Shown here: in pieces, positions 47,661-58,863 of the stretch
How positions within the stretch are numbered: position 1 is the first letter of the stretch
How the letters are laid out: the number at the start of each line of letters is the position of its first letter
NCBI GenBank assembly: GCA_029224185.1
Contig: CM055194.1
Location: 23,123,174-23,187,173, forward strand
DNA from: Karalla daura
Taxonomy: Eukaryota > Chordata > Actinopteri > Chaetodontiformes > Leiognathidae
Direction: 5' to 3'
Length of the DNA: 64,000 nucleotides
Notes under the pieces: generated by a model
Seen by the model: the letters and a program-made list of their open reading frames with translations, nothing else
Database searches by the model: none
Told to the model about the DNA's origin: nothing
Made by a program: the position numbers and the translations under genes

Positions 47661-48957
47661 GCGTCGTCTCCTCTCACCGCCGACTGTGTGCCTCTTCTAA
47701 ACACCGGCCTGGGACTGATTACCTCCCCTCCCTCCTCTCCGGGCTGTCTCAGTATATGTCTGCTGATGTTGTTTAGAGCGGCGCAGACCACTTCAGATTG
47801 TCCTCCGCGTGGAATGGAAATGCAGACAGTCGCATAGGGAGAGGAGGGGTTGTAAGGGAAGCGCTGCCACGCATTCTTACATGTCACTTTTTAGCAAAAC
47901 ACACAAGCGGAGCTCTTATTCTCTGTCTCAGCATGGAGTTTGCAGTGTGGGCAGAGGGTGATGAATACAATGGAGAGAAAATAGAGGAGAGGAGCGAGGG
48001 GGAGTGGGGATGGAGGAGAGTGCGTGGGTGAGCAGATAGGACTGGAGATGAGGGGGAGGGGGGCAGGTTAAGTTGGTGCCTACACAGGGCTCTATCCCAC
48101 AGGCTCTCTCCTGTCTCCCACGCCTGGCCCCTCTAACCTGGCCTAGCTTCTGTTTAATGTCTGGCTCTGTCACACCTCGGCCCACTCCCGAGAGAGCTGC
48201 GCGTCTGCGGAGTAAAGTACATTTCAAAACTAGTCCTCCAAAGGAGGAAAAATGCGGCAGAGAAGCCTTGAGCGTGGATTTTTTGGGTCTTTTATCTCAC
48301 AAGCAGCTTCTCCATCTCCAGCTCTGTTTCTGGTGCAGCTCTGATGCTCTTTTCTGGTGTTTGGTATTATTTTGGCTCCACTCAGACATCACAGTAATAA
48401 TAGTAGCCCATCCCTCTTGCATTTTCCCTCTCTATCCTCACTAACGTAAAGAGGACTGATCATTTAATATGTTGCAGTATAATTCAATTGAATGTACATA
48501 TATTTCCACTGAGTAAATATCTCTTTGACCTTGTAGCCCATAAAGCAGAGTGTTCATTTTATGCACATTACAGTAAAAAATAAGATGTTATGAGCCATTG
48601 TTGAACTTCCTTGGCGCTTGATTCAATTCCAACTAACTTCTTAGGTCAAGTGTCACGATCATGTCTGTAAATACACATTGTATTCTGTCATTTAATAATT
48701 CATTTGTTTGTTTTCGTGTAGCTCCAGTCACATCATCATGTACGTCCTTGTCCGTTCAGGGGTGCCTATACCGATAGTTTCTGCTTATTCAGCTCCTACT
48801 GATCTTTTCAAGTTGTGTTTCTCAGAATCTTATGGAGTAAAACAGTAAAATTGGGCTGTAAAATGTTAGATATGTCAGGAAACTGTCGGTTTTTTGAGGA
48901 TGCAGCCTCGGTCTCTTTACTTTATGTGCTCATCCTCCATGTGCAGTATATTACCAT

Positions 48958-49235
48958 TGTTCATTCATTTTTTTTCAACCCACTTTATACCCATTGGAGC
49001 CCATCCCGGCGCTCGTAGGGTGAGAGGCAGGAAAGACACCCTGGACAGGTTGCCAATACAAACACAAGGCACACACACGCACACACACACACAATTCCTT
49101 CTCACACTCACACTCATGGAAAAAAAAAATCTCCTATTGGTCTAATTGTGCATGTTTTTGGATTGTGATTTAAACCAGTTACCACACATGGACAGAAGGA
49201 GAACATGCAAATGTCACACAGAAAAGAAATGCAAG
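48958..49235 (+). mobile_element. LINE-tail-like dispersed repeat
   Basis: GGAGCCCATCCCGGCGCTCG, GAGAGGCAGGAAAGACACC, CTGGACAGGTTGCCAATAC, a short CA stretch, CTCACACTCACACTCATGG, TAATTGTGCATGTTTTTGGA and AGAAGGAGAACATGCAAATG are in family order. The tail after the AACATGCAAA block is truncated. Confidence 0.55.
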
Positions 49236-50555
49236 TTTGATTGTAAGTGGATACTAGCAGCAGGCACCCGATGAAGGAGTCGATGACTAAGAATCAATGA
49301 TTCATGTGAATCAAGCTTAACCTGCTTGTTGTGTTCCATTTGTTCAATCAAAAGTGGATGAACTTTAGATGACGAATTCAGATGGTGAAATCTTTAGTAT
49401 TACCTTCTCCCTCTTATTCTATTTTTACGAAGTCAAATTCTTATGAATCTTAGTTTTGTATTTATGACGTGTACCCCTCAATGACCCTATGTCATACTAT
49501 TCAGTTTTGTGATATTGAGGTAATTTTAATTTAGGAAATACTCAGATGAAACCTCCATCCTTCTTTGTACCAGCTTTCTACCCAGTGGTGTAACATCTCC
49601 ATTGAGCAAAGGCAGGGACCTCACCTCGACAGATTGTCTCTCTACACAAAGAAATAAGCTTTTTTATCTTACTAAGTACTTCATATGACTACTGTTCTAC
49701 TAACAAGTATGAATATCACATGGAAGTTTAAAACTTGATATGCTCAAAAGAATTTGAGTAAAAAAACAAAACACAAAATAAGCTAATACAGATTTAAATT
49801 CTTCTAAAATGGTGAAAACACAACAGAAGTGTTAATAAAGCTTTAACGACCAGTTCAAGTTCATTTCCGTGTTTCATTTATCTGCTATTAGAGATCAAGT
49901 ATATGTACGCAGATGTGATGCAAATGTCGGAAACAAAGGCAGTCATGAAAGCTGTGACTTTGCTGCTAGTCTTTACACATGACTGCCACCGTACTAGTAA
50001 GGTCAGTCTATAAAGGTGTTTGCATTGTTCCTCCAATAACCGCTCTGCTCCTGTTCTAAAATCTGGGTAAACACAGCAAGCCTCCCTCTCTGGATTACTT
50101 CCTCATCGGGAACGTTTGCCAACACAGGAGCCTGAACGGGATTTTCTGTCTGAATGGTGGTTTCCCTCCTCGCTGCTCATCATTTGCTTGTGTTGGCCAG
50201 GAAACAGGTAATACTTTATCAACTGCTGGTCTACATAATCACTGAGTTATTCAAATCCACATGAGGGCTGGATGAGCAGATTAATAGTATTGACAAATCC
50301 TAATTAGCGTCACGCTAAATCAAATGATTAATGTGAACAGTTGTTAAGGAGGCACTGTGTGTCTAAATAGACCCAGAGGCTAGATAATACAGTAATAGCC
50401 TATGACTCATACTAGCACTGTTTTAATGAGAAATACAGAGAAAAAGACTGAGAGAGAAAGAAAATGGGGATGACAAAAAAAGCAGAAAAAATAGGAAAAA
50501 TGGAGGGTGTGAAAGTGAAGGGAATGAGAGAGAGATGTTCCGTATCGCCACAGTT

Positions 50556-50556
50556 G

Positions 50557-50592
<36 letters not shown>
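50556..50592. repeat. (GCCT)9 tetranucleotide array
   Basis: A perfect tetramer run of about 37 bp, beside a purine-rich stretch (50420-50540). Confidence 0.97.
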
Positions 50593-51379
50593 GCTCCCCC
50601 TAATGTTTTTACACCTCGAGTTTTAAGCAGCGATGGGATTAGTTTGTAGGATTGTTGGCTTGCATTGTGTGCTGAGAGGATAGGCAGTGAAATCCCTTTT
50701 TCAGCCACCACTACTTATCCTTGTCCCTGTGTTGTCTCTTTCAAACAGAAGCGCCTTGCTCTACATGCATGTAATCTAGGTGACAAGAAAGACTGAAAAG
50801 AGAATTGAATGTGTGTGAAAGAAGTGAAAATGGGATGGCTGACAGGGAGGAAAAAATGCAGAGAGGTTAGAGGAGCGGAGTCAGGAGGGAAGAGGGTGGG
50901 AGTGTGGCTTAAATGTGAGCCGGCGTCGCCTCCATGCTCAGGTAGCGCTCCCGTTTCTCCGGGGCCTCTAAAAGCGGGGTGCACGGCCCCATAGCATGAG
51001 CACAGTGCATTTATGTCTGACATCAGCATGTGAATAATTCATCCTCAACTTCATGCCTGAATTATTGATGTGTTAAAGAATACAGAAACAGGCAGCAGAA
51101 AACAGCAGTCTAGCATGATGCAAGATGGAGAAAAGAATTAGGATTTCGTCATTATTTACAGACACATTCCAGAATGGATTGTTCACAAAATGAAAAATGC
51201 ATCATATCGTTGGGTTAAAGGAAAAAAATATATTGCTGATGCGTAAAGAAAACTTGTGGTTAAACATATTTCATACATTACTCCATGTAATATTTTGGAC
51301 AATATAAACAAGCATGTACCACTGAAGCCCCTTGCTGCTTGGGTCTTCTCTGCATACTGCGCTTTTATGCCTTCGTCCA

Positions 51380-51445
51380 AAGCTATGCATGCTCAGGCTG
51401 ATTGGAGACTCTAAACATGAATGTTGTGTGTTCGCCCTGTGATGC
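51380..51445 (-). mobile_element. Short reverse-strand fragment of the LINE-tail-like repeat
   Basis: On the plus strand it reads GCTGATTGGAGACTCTAAAC, then GTGTTCGCCCTGTGATG, the reverse complement of the family's 'catcacagggc...tttagagtctccaatc' region. A forward fragment lies 330 bp downstream. Confidence 0.4.
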
Positions 51446-51771
51446 TGTTATTCCTGCTTTTGGCCTGTGTACAGCCTTTAAGGCATATTGTAGTTGCATA
51501 CACCTGTTGTACACTTGTGCATTTAGAAATCACACCTTTGTCCCTTGTTGGATGTGGAATACAAACAAATCAGATGTATGTGTGTTCGGTTTTCCATGTG
51601 GAGTCAGTTCTTTGTCTTTTGAAGTGATACTTGATTAATGGGTTTGTTTTCACTACCTAAGGCAGAACAGAGAAGTGTGTATTTTTGTGTTTATTCTGAA
51701 TTATTTGGTGTAGCAGATGTTAAATTCTTAATATTATGTCAGTGTCTTTTTTTTGGAGGTTCATGGTGTCC

Positions 51772-51852
51772 TACTTCCATCCATCTTCAGTGAGCTTAAG
51801 CATTGACAGGGAATACACCCTGGACAGGTCTCCAGTCCATGAAATGGAGGCG
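51772..51852 (+). mobile_element. Short forward fragment of the LINE-tail-like repeat
   Basis: TTCCATCCATCTTCAGTGAG, GACAGGGAATACACCC and TGGACAGGTCTCCAGTCCAT match the family's left part. Confidence 0.5.
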
Positions 51853-52365
51853 AGTCCAAGAATAGAAAGTAGGAGATTGGATCAAATGCAGTTTGAAGTT
51901 ATAGATTAATACTTAGTGTGCTGGGTGATTGTCAGTGCAGTAGCAATGTATTTTTATCTCATTCAGATGCTCTTCAGCATGTGAATTACGCTGTAGGACA
52001 ATAGTGTAACTACCTCAACAGCGTAATAAGAAATACATCTGATTGCATACGCATGTTCTCTCTTTTGAGAGCAATTGATTATGTCTCTCCTCAACCATGA
52101 AGTCATTACGTACTCAAACCCTGCTCGGAATAAGTACAGAACTGGGACGCTACGAGAGAAATAAAAAAAAACTCAGCTAACTGGATGGATTGATAAAAAT
52201 AAATGACTGGAAGCCACTAAAATACTGTCATTCTCACTGCAGAATGGAACAAAGAGACCTCCCATTTCCCTCTCCACTTCTTTTGTTAACTTTGTTATCC
52301 CTTTTCAGCAGCATCCAGAATGATACTTGTGTGTGCTTACGTACATCTCTCTGTGGGTGTAACTG

Positions 52366-52428
52366 TGCGTACGTGTGTGTCTGTGTCTATCTGTGCGTGT
52401 GTGTGTATGTGTGTGTGTGTGTATGTGG
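52366..52428. repeat. Interrupted (TG)n microsatellite
   Basis: TG runs with CTG, TATC and TATG interruptions. Confidence 0.9.
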
Positions 52429-52539
52429 CGGCTGTGCTGCCTGCTCAGGGAGGCACGGGGCCCAGACACTTGGAATCATTTAGTGAGAATTTCAAGTGTG
52501 GGAGGAGAGGAATGTGCGCCCAGATAAAAGAAAGAAAAG

Positions 52540-52905
52540 TGAAAGAAAAATATAGCAAAGAGAGGGGGTGGAGAGTGCGAGAGATAGACACAGATATAGA
52601 CAGAGAGAGGCCAGGGAGGGAGAGTGTGGCAGGTGAGGAAGAGGTGGTGGGAAGACGGGGTAGCAGGGAAGGGAGGGAGGTGGGGGGGAATGTGCCACCT
52701 GAGAGAGTGAAACATTTGGAGTGGAGGAAGACAAGCTCGAGTCGAAAATTGGAGGGAGGGGGGTGAGGAGGAGGGCATGGAGAGAGAGAGAGGGAAACAG
52801 AATGAAAAAGTGGAGGCAGAAGACAGAGATCTAGAGCAAATGACAGACAGTGGGAGCAGAGCAGAGAAAGAATGGAAGAAAAAGGCTCGGGGAAGAGAAA
52901 AAAAA
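52540..52905 (+). repeat. Long polypurine-biased tract
   Basis: About 360 bp very rich in A and G on the plus strand (AAGAAAGAAAAGTGAAAG, GGGAGGGAGGTGGGGGGG, GAGAGAGAGAGGG), with few pyrimidines. Chance frames run through it on both strands. Confidence 0.75.
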
Positions 52906-53481
52906 AGTACAAGCTGCCCACTCCTTACCTACTGTTCTCCATTAAGCTGATTTTTTCAAATGGCTCTTGCAGGTCTCGCTTAGGGGGAACATCTATTCCT
53001 ATCACAATGCTGCCTACACACACCACACAGTGACAGGCAGAGCGGGAGAGGAAGAAAAGGGGGGGTGGGGGGGGCACATGTATAAATGAACGATGATTTC
53101 AGAAAAAGAGAATCGTGGAAAAGGAAGGAAAGGGGAATGTCTGTACGAGTCCATGCTGTGTGAATGTAGGTACGAGGCAGCGGCATATTCTGTCACATTG
53201 CTTATTATTAATGATATAGAGGAGAATATACTGTAGATGTTCAGTGATCATTATTCTTCACCACTGTCTCCACTGAGTCAGTAGCACATCACTTTATCCC
53301 ATGTGTTCTTTCTGAATATCTGTATATACAAACTGTTGTAGCCTCTTTTTCTGAAGATCTGTCTTTATTTTTTCGCTGTTCACAAATATACCCTCCCACA
53401 TTCCCTCCTCGTGCTTCCGGCCCTCTTTTCCCTTCCCCAGTCTGTGCCAAAGCTAACAGACTTGTGTGAGCATCCCTAACT

Positions 53482-53483
<2 letters not shown>

Positions 53484-53550
<67 letters not shown>
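53484..53550. repeat. (TG)28 followed by (CG)4
   Basis: TG to 53540 then CGCGCGCG, a continuous alternating purine-pyrimidine stretch with Z-DNA potential. Confidence 0.95.
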
Positions 53551-53699
53551 CGTCTGTAGGTGTGTGTTTGGGTGTGTGCATACACGTGTGGCTGCAGGAG
53601 TGCCAGAGAATTCCCATGGAATACGAATGACTTCCCGGCCTTTCTGGGGGAGTTTGTGACCTGGTCTGGATGAGCAACGCTGATATTTTTCTCCCTGAA

Positions 53700-54365
53700 T
53701 CTACAGCTGATCAGAGTTTATCTGACATTACAGAAACTCTGAGCCTCCAATGAAAACTACACCCTGGGATCAGACTTGCTAATGTTATTTATTCTAGAAA
53801 GATAAGAGAGAAAAGGTTGCGAACAAAGGATTCCTTCAAGCTTCAGCTGCCTTTGGTGCAGGTTGAAATAGCAGATTTGATGAAAAATGTCTACCCATGC
53901 AAATCCGCAATTGGCCCCTGTGACCCAGCTGATGAGCTGTGTAGTTTAAACGGAAGGAGGACACGCTGGAAACAACAGCAAATCAGCAAGCATTGTTCGC
54001 TATTGACAGGCAGCAATCCTTCGCTGGACCCCAGCCTACAGGTCAAGATGATTGCCATCCAAAATCAATCCCAGCAAGTAACGCGTGCATCTGAATCGCC
54101 ATTCCCCTATCTTCAAGGGAATAATATGCGCAGGCTGCGATTAAAAAATTTAATGACGAATCAGAGTTCCACAGGAGTCGTCCAGGCGCTATTGACGAGC
54201 CGGGGTCACGGTATGAACTGGGCCAAGCTGACCCTCCGTGGCTCCTGGCAACCAGGCGGGCACGTTCAATCTCACTTGACCCTCTCAGCTGTGACCCCTG
54301 ACCCGCTGGCAATGCTGCCCCCATGTGAACTGCCACCTCCAAGGATCAATAGCTCTTGACCATCG
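53700..54365. other. Large complex unique block with a 180-codon chance frame
   Basis: This is the longest stretch of complex, repeat-free sequence near the array-rich 52-56 kb part. A frame of 180 codons (53817-54359, plus strand) is open, and a 99-codon frame is open on the minus strand over the same DNA. The peptide has no recognisable motif and no splice-like boundaries. The sequence has CCAAAATCAATCC, GATTAAAAAATTTAATGACG and CTATTGACGAGCC. I judge it more like a deeply conserved regulatory element than a gene, but a real exon cannot be excluded. Confidence 0.35.
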
Positions 54366-55594
54366 CCTCGGGCCTCTCCAGCCGCAGCTCTGAGGACGTC
54401 AGAGGGAACGCCGGTGTGATCGGGCAGGGGTAGATGACCTCTGAGGGCAGGGCCCCTGACCGGTGATGATGTGGGGAGATTTATACTGAAATTAGATCTG
54501 ATGAGGGGAGAGGGTCACAGGAACGTATAAAGGTATGTAAATTAAGAACGCATCAAAGCACAGCAATTTAATCCTCTGCCTTAAAAAAAAGGTAATGTTG
54601 AAATGTAGACTACTGACTTCAAAGCCCCAAACTAAAAAAACTTGAACTCAGCAAGAGGAATCCTTCCAAACTCTCCCCACTCTTCCTCCTCCTCTCCAAT
54701 CTATTAATGTCATACATGGGTACTTCTCTCCACACTTCAAACTAGGTTTTCACATTTTGATCCTTAGTTATTGTGGTTTTGTTGTGTGGTTTAACAAGTC
54801 AGACCACTAATCCTCTTATGGCAGAATGGCGCGGCAGTGCCGCATCTGAAAGTTGAGCTGCCCTGCATGTTAATCAGCAAGGTAAAGTTCTTTGATCTCC
54901 ACTTGGAAAAGCTTCTTCAGTCTCTCTACGCTACAGATGATACTGTGCACGGTGGCGGCTTCGGGGTCTAAAACCCTTCCAGTGTTTTGCCTTGCTGTTG
55001 CCTCAGCCTCTGATATTAGGCTGCTTACAAAAACAGCCTTCTCAATCCGTATTCCCACATGACAACTTGTGCTTCATGCTCGCGTGAGGTGTCTACACTT
55101 CAGCACACACACGATCACGCTGAAAAAAAGAAAAAACACTTTAAACTACATCGTGGGTCATAGTGGGTGTCAAAAGATGTGCTGAGAGCATTATAACACC
55201 AGTGACTCATAACACATAACGCAACACGTCGCTGAATACATTGTGTCCACGTGAGTTTACTAGATGATACGAAAAAAAAAGCTGTAAATTAAAAACGTTT
55301 ACCCGAGGTCAGGAAATAGTCCCATGGGCTCCCTGAAATATTTCTCCTCTCCAGATATTGAAACAATTTTAGAAATTTTCCAGACTGCTTGAGAAAATCT
55401 GAATCACAACTGGCCAGCTGTCATGCAAAGTAAATTTAACTGGACAGAAAACCTCAAACTCGTGTCACACAATGCCTCACACACTGCGAACGGCTAAACA
55501 TTCATGAGAGACAGGTGCTCCGAGCTGCTTCTGCGCTTATTCATCCCAGAATGTTCTTGGTACAAGAATACAGCCCGTTGTGTGATACTGTGGT

Positions 55595-55597
<3 letters not shown>
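54366..55597. other. Unassigned unique sequence
   Basis: No gene, RNA or repeat recognised. Confidence 0.5.

Positions 55598-55655
<58 letters not shown>
55598..55655. repeat. (GT)29 microsatellite
   Basis: A perfect run of 58 bp. Confidence 0.97.
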
Positions 55656-55656
<1 letters not shown>

Positions 55657-55852
55657 TGAGGGGGTGCATATGTGAGTCTTGGTGCACGGGAGCGTGTGTG
55701 TCTGTTTGTTCTCTCATTTCCCATTTCTCATATCTCATGTCTGTGGTTTCGCAGACAGCAGGGCCCATCTCACGAGAGCTGAGGCATGACTCAGACCTAC
55801 GCAGACTTGTGGCTGGCGGCTGTGACTCAGAGAGGAAGGGAGAAGGAGGGGA

Positions 55853-55921
55853 GAGCAGAGGAGAGGAGAGGAGAGGAGAGGAGAGGAGAGGAGAGGAGAG
55901 GAGAGGAGAGGAGAGGAGAGG
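55853..55921 (+). repeat. (GAGAG)n pentanucleotide array
   Basis: About thirteen copies of a 5-bp GAGAG unit, nearly perfect. Confidence 0.97.
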
Positions 55922-55989
55922 GAAAAGGGGAAGGTAGGAAAGGCCAAGGGGGGTTGAGGGGAGAAGTGGAGAGTGTCATAGATGGGACG

Positions 55990-56011
55990 CCCCCCCCCCC
56001 CCCCCCCCCCT

Positions 56012-56043
<32 letters not shown>
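55990..56043. repeat. Poly-C (21) followed by (CA)n
   Basis: 21 C at 55990-56010, TC, then CA to 56043. Confidence 0.95.
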
Positions 56044-56045
<2 letters not shown>

Positions 56046-56084
56046 AGGGTAACAGAGATGAGCAGCTGGCCATGAATACATACG

Positions 56085-56111
56085 CACACAAACACACACA
56101 CACACACACAC
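56085..56111. repeat. (CA)n microsatellite
   Basis: Short run with an AAACAC interruption. Confidence 0.9.
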
Positions 56112-56454
56112 TGCACTGTGTGCACACATGCATGCACAGACGCTGATACACAAATGCAGACGCACGGGAGCAGCTGAAAATAGCAAAACAGAGGCCTTCC
56201 ACAACATCTGCCAATTATCTGGCAGAAAGCAGGCCTGGGTCCAGGATCAGAGCAGTCCCAGCTGTGGGCCTGGACCGGAGGATGGCACCGATAGAAGCAG
56301 GGAGCGAGAGGAGCGAGGAAAACAAAGGGAAGAGAGCAAGAGCTCGGTGAGAAAAAAATTGTCAATAACAGACAAAGGGTTTTACAGCAAGAAAACTGGC
56401 TCCCAGTGCGACAGGCGCATAGATCAGTCTGTCATAAACACATAGATTTATTTT

Positions 56455-56720
56455 ATCCATATGTGCCGCAGAGAAACAACCGGGGCCCCAGCCTTCCAAC
56501 AGCATTGGCAGGAATCACAATATCCTTGACAGTCAGTCAGTTTGCCCACCTTCCCTCCGTCTCCATCCCTCTCGCCCTCCCTTTGGTCTCCTCCGCACTC
56601 AGAAAAAGACAGACAAACTCATTTCCATACAAATGGAGTGAGAGCCTGCAGCCCAGGGACCCAGTGGAATTGCAAATATTTCATCTTTGCCTGGGAGCCT
56701 CGTGCTATTACTCCTTAGCC
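56455..56720. other. CNE-like unique block
   Basis: Complex sequence with CATTTCCATACAAATGG, GAATTGCAAATATTTC and GCTATTACTCC. Confidence 0.25.
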
Positions 56721-57349
56721 ATTATCCCCTCTCTTTCATTCGGTCTATTCTTTTACTTTCTTTCTCCTCTTTGCTCTCATACCTACTAACCCCTGCTATG
56801 CTTGAGCTGACCCTCCGCGCCTCCATCTATCAGTTGGTCTTCCAAATCACTCATCTGCAACATGAAAACATCCTCCCACCGTACAGTTACTCTCTACTCA
56901 GTCTGTGCAGTTAACTACAAAGCGAGGCACAGTTCGGGGCTTCTGGTCCAGCATCTGCGATGAATCTGGCTCTTTCTGTCCAACTTTTTTGGAGCGAAGG
57001 CCGTCCTGACTTTCATGTGCAGCAGCAGCTCAGCCAGGGTGCAACTGCTGTCCTCCTGTTTCAACCTCTAATTCCGTCTTTCTTCTCCCGCAACATCCCT
57101 CCATCCATCGCCTCCTTCGTAGCATCTGCCCAGTGCCCACATTCTTGGGCACACATGGTGTCCGGCAGCTGCCAGGTCAGCATAGGTGCTGGAGCACAGA
57201 TTGCCTGGCACTGGCCTCCTACCCAGGCGAGCTGCCAGTTGTGGACACAGAGATGGTGGGGAGGACGCTGCAGAGGGTCGAGGATTTAACAGACTTTACA
57301 CAGAGCACTGTGCTGGCTCCCTTCCATCTCCAGTCCGAAAAAAGTAAAA

Positions 57350-57610
57350 GGGAAAGTGTGAGTGGAGGTGAACTGCCGCATATTAATCTATACATGGGTT
57401 GTAATTGCTAAAATGAGTATCAGATTGCCGGATTGGAATCATTCAGTTGACATTAAAATTTAAATATGACATTTTAGCTCCCACCGTGATATTGATGGGG
57501 GCACTGGACCTGCAAATCTCAAACGCTTTCAGTATTCCTTTGCTGGATTTCCACGCGGAACTGTGAGCATTTCCTGCCTGCTCTACATTTTATTCTCAAG
57601 AGGAAGGCCC
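57350..57610. other. CNE-like unique block
   Basis: Contains CATATTAATCTATAC, GTTGTAATTGCTAAAATG, TTAAAATTTAAATATG and CCGTGATATTGATGG. No coding frame. Confidence 0.3.
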
Positions 57611-58077
57611 CAGCAAGGAGATAGGGAGTCCTTTACATGGCTGATTTTACTAGTATACAAAGAGGAGCAGAGGGAGGACAGGCTCGGCCCCAGATGGACA
57701 GTGTGTAATGTTGTTAGCTATAGTTAGCCAATTTAGTCACACTGCCAGCAGCTCTCATTACATGATCTAATTCTCCCTTTCTCTCTCTCCTCCCCTCCTA
57801 TTTCTCCAGCACATACAGACACACACAGACACACACTCCCACACAAGCCAGAGAGGATGGAGGGAGTGCCAGGAGGTGAAAGACAGACAGACGTGTATGT
57901 GCATGCGGGTGGAGGTGGTGGAGTATGTGTTCGAGAGGTTATGCAGGGCCTCCTCACTCAGGAACTTCTAGTTTTCCAACAAGAGAAAGGCATCAAAATT
58001 GAATGAAGATATTAATAATTCAGCGTCAGATTTCTCCAAGAAAACAGGTTTTCTGAAACGATAAAGCAAAAATCAAT

Positions 58078-58457
58078 GCCGCCTCTCCTCCCGCGCCGTC
58101 TCCCTTTCGCTCCCCATCTCTTCATGCATGCGTGGAGGAGAAAGGAAGAGGGGGTGGAGGATCAGCGCATGTGGTTGTGTGCCTCTTTGTTTGCGCCCCA
58201 TATGTGGGAGCTTCTGTTGGTGCGCTTCTGTCTGCGCTGTGGCAGGGTGGACATCAGCTTCGTGCCCGGCGGCCTGTGCTGTTACTCAGAGAAATCCCCC
58301 CGGAGGCAGGGACGCTGCTTCAGCCTCGCCACCTCCAGACTGGGTTAGAGGAGAGGAGACACCACGCGGAGGGAGGTGCAAACCTCAGCGGGGCTTTAGG
58401 AAAAACAGCCACACATGCACGGTGCGGCGCGCACGCACCCATCTGAGCAGACACGTA
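58078..58457. promoter_or_regulatory. CpG-island-like block
   Basis: I count about 25 CpG dinucleotides in 380 bp, with GC near 58% and an observed/expected ratio near 0.8. This is the densest CpG stretch in the window, and it includes GTGCGGCGCGCACGCACCC at 58423-58440. Both strands have short open frames but none looks clearly coding. An acceptor-like tract ends at 58761, 300 bp downstream. It could be a promoter and 5' UTR of an unseen gene, or an orphan CpG island. Confidence 0.3.
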
Positions 58458-58761
58458 CAGAAAGAAGAAGAAGAAAAAAAAAAGCCCTCACTGTGAGACA
58501 AACAGGCTGCTTGTGCTTTGGAACGCTGATGTGTTGGGTCAAGCAGCATACAGCATGAGCTAATTATCACCTCTCTGTGAGGCTGTCTGCAGACGAGCAG
58601 GTACACACCCAGGACATGTGTGTGTTTGTGTCAGAATGTCAGACACACCGCCGTGTCTCCACTTGGTGTCGTCTCTTTTTATACATCTCCACAACACCGA
58701 CCGTTTTTTTATTCTTATTTTTATTTTCTTTACTACGCCGCCTCTCCCACTTAACCCGCAG

Positions 58762-58863
58762 GAGACCCAAAAGCGAAAGCTGAAGCTAAAATCTGTCATC
58801 GCTCCCTTCCATTTCTGCCCAGTGGTCGCACGGATGGCCTGTCAAGATTTTTCTTCTCAGTAA
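58762..58863 (+). CDS. Weak terminal-exon-like frame
   Basis: A pyrimidine-rich tract ending CCACTTAACCCGCAG at 58761 is followed by 33 open codons and TAA. The peptide starts ETQKRKLKLKS and is basic at its N-terminal end. No polyadenylation signal is visible nearby and the peptide is not recognised. It is listed because it follows the CpG-rich block by 300 bp; a chance frame is more likely than not. Confidence 0.1.
   Translation, partial: ETQKRKLKLKSVIAPFHFCPVVARMACQDFSSQ

Larger units (their letters stand above)
44936..48957. other. Mostly unassigned unique sequence
   Basis: Pyrimidine-rich stretch at 46980-47060, G/A-rich stretch at 47950-48065. No coding frame; the CNE-like block at 47460 and the weak repeat relic at 46460 are listed separately. 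Confidence 0.45.
49236..52365. other. Mostly unassigned unique sequence
   Basis: An open frame with a donor-like CAG|GTAATAC end occurs at about 50090-50210 but has no acceptor worth the name. The rest is AT-rich. Confidence 0.45.

Noticed and set aside
52973..53029. Acceptor-like TTTTTTCAAATGGCTCTTGCAG followed by 19 open codons
   Set aside because: The donor (ACA|GTGACA) is weak and the peptide is unfamiliar; more likely an isolated cryptic acceptor.
55735..56365. Overlapping frames of 126-159 codons on the minus strand
   Set aside because: Translated CA, poly-C and GAGAG arrays.
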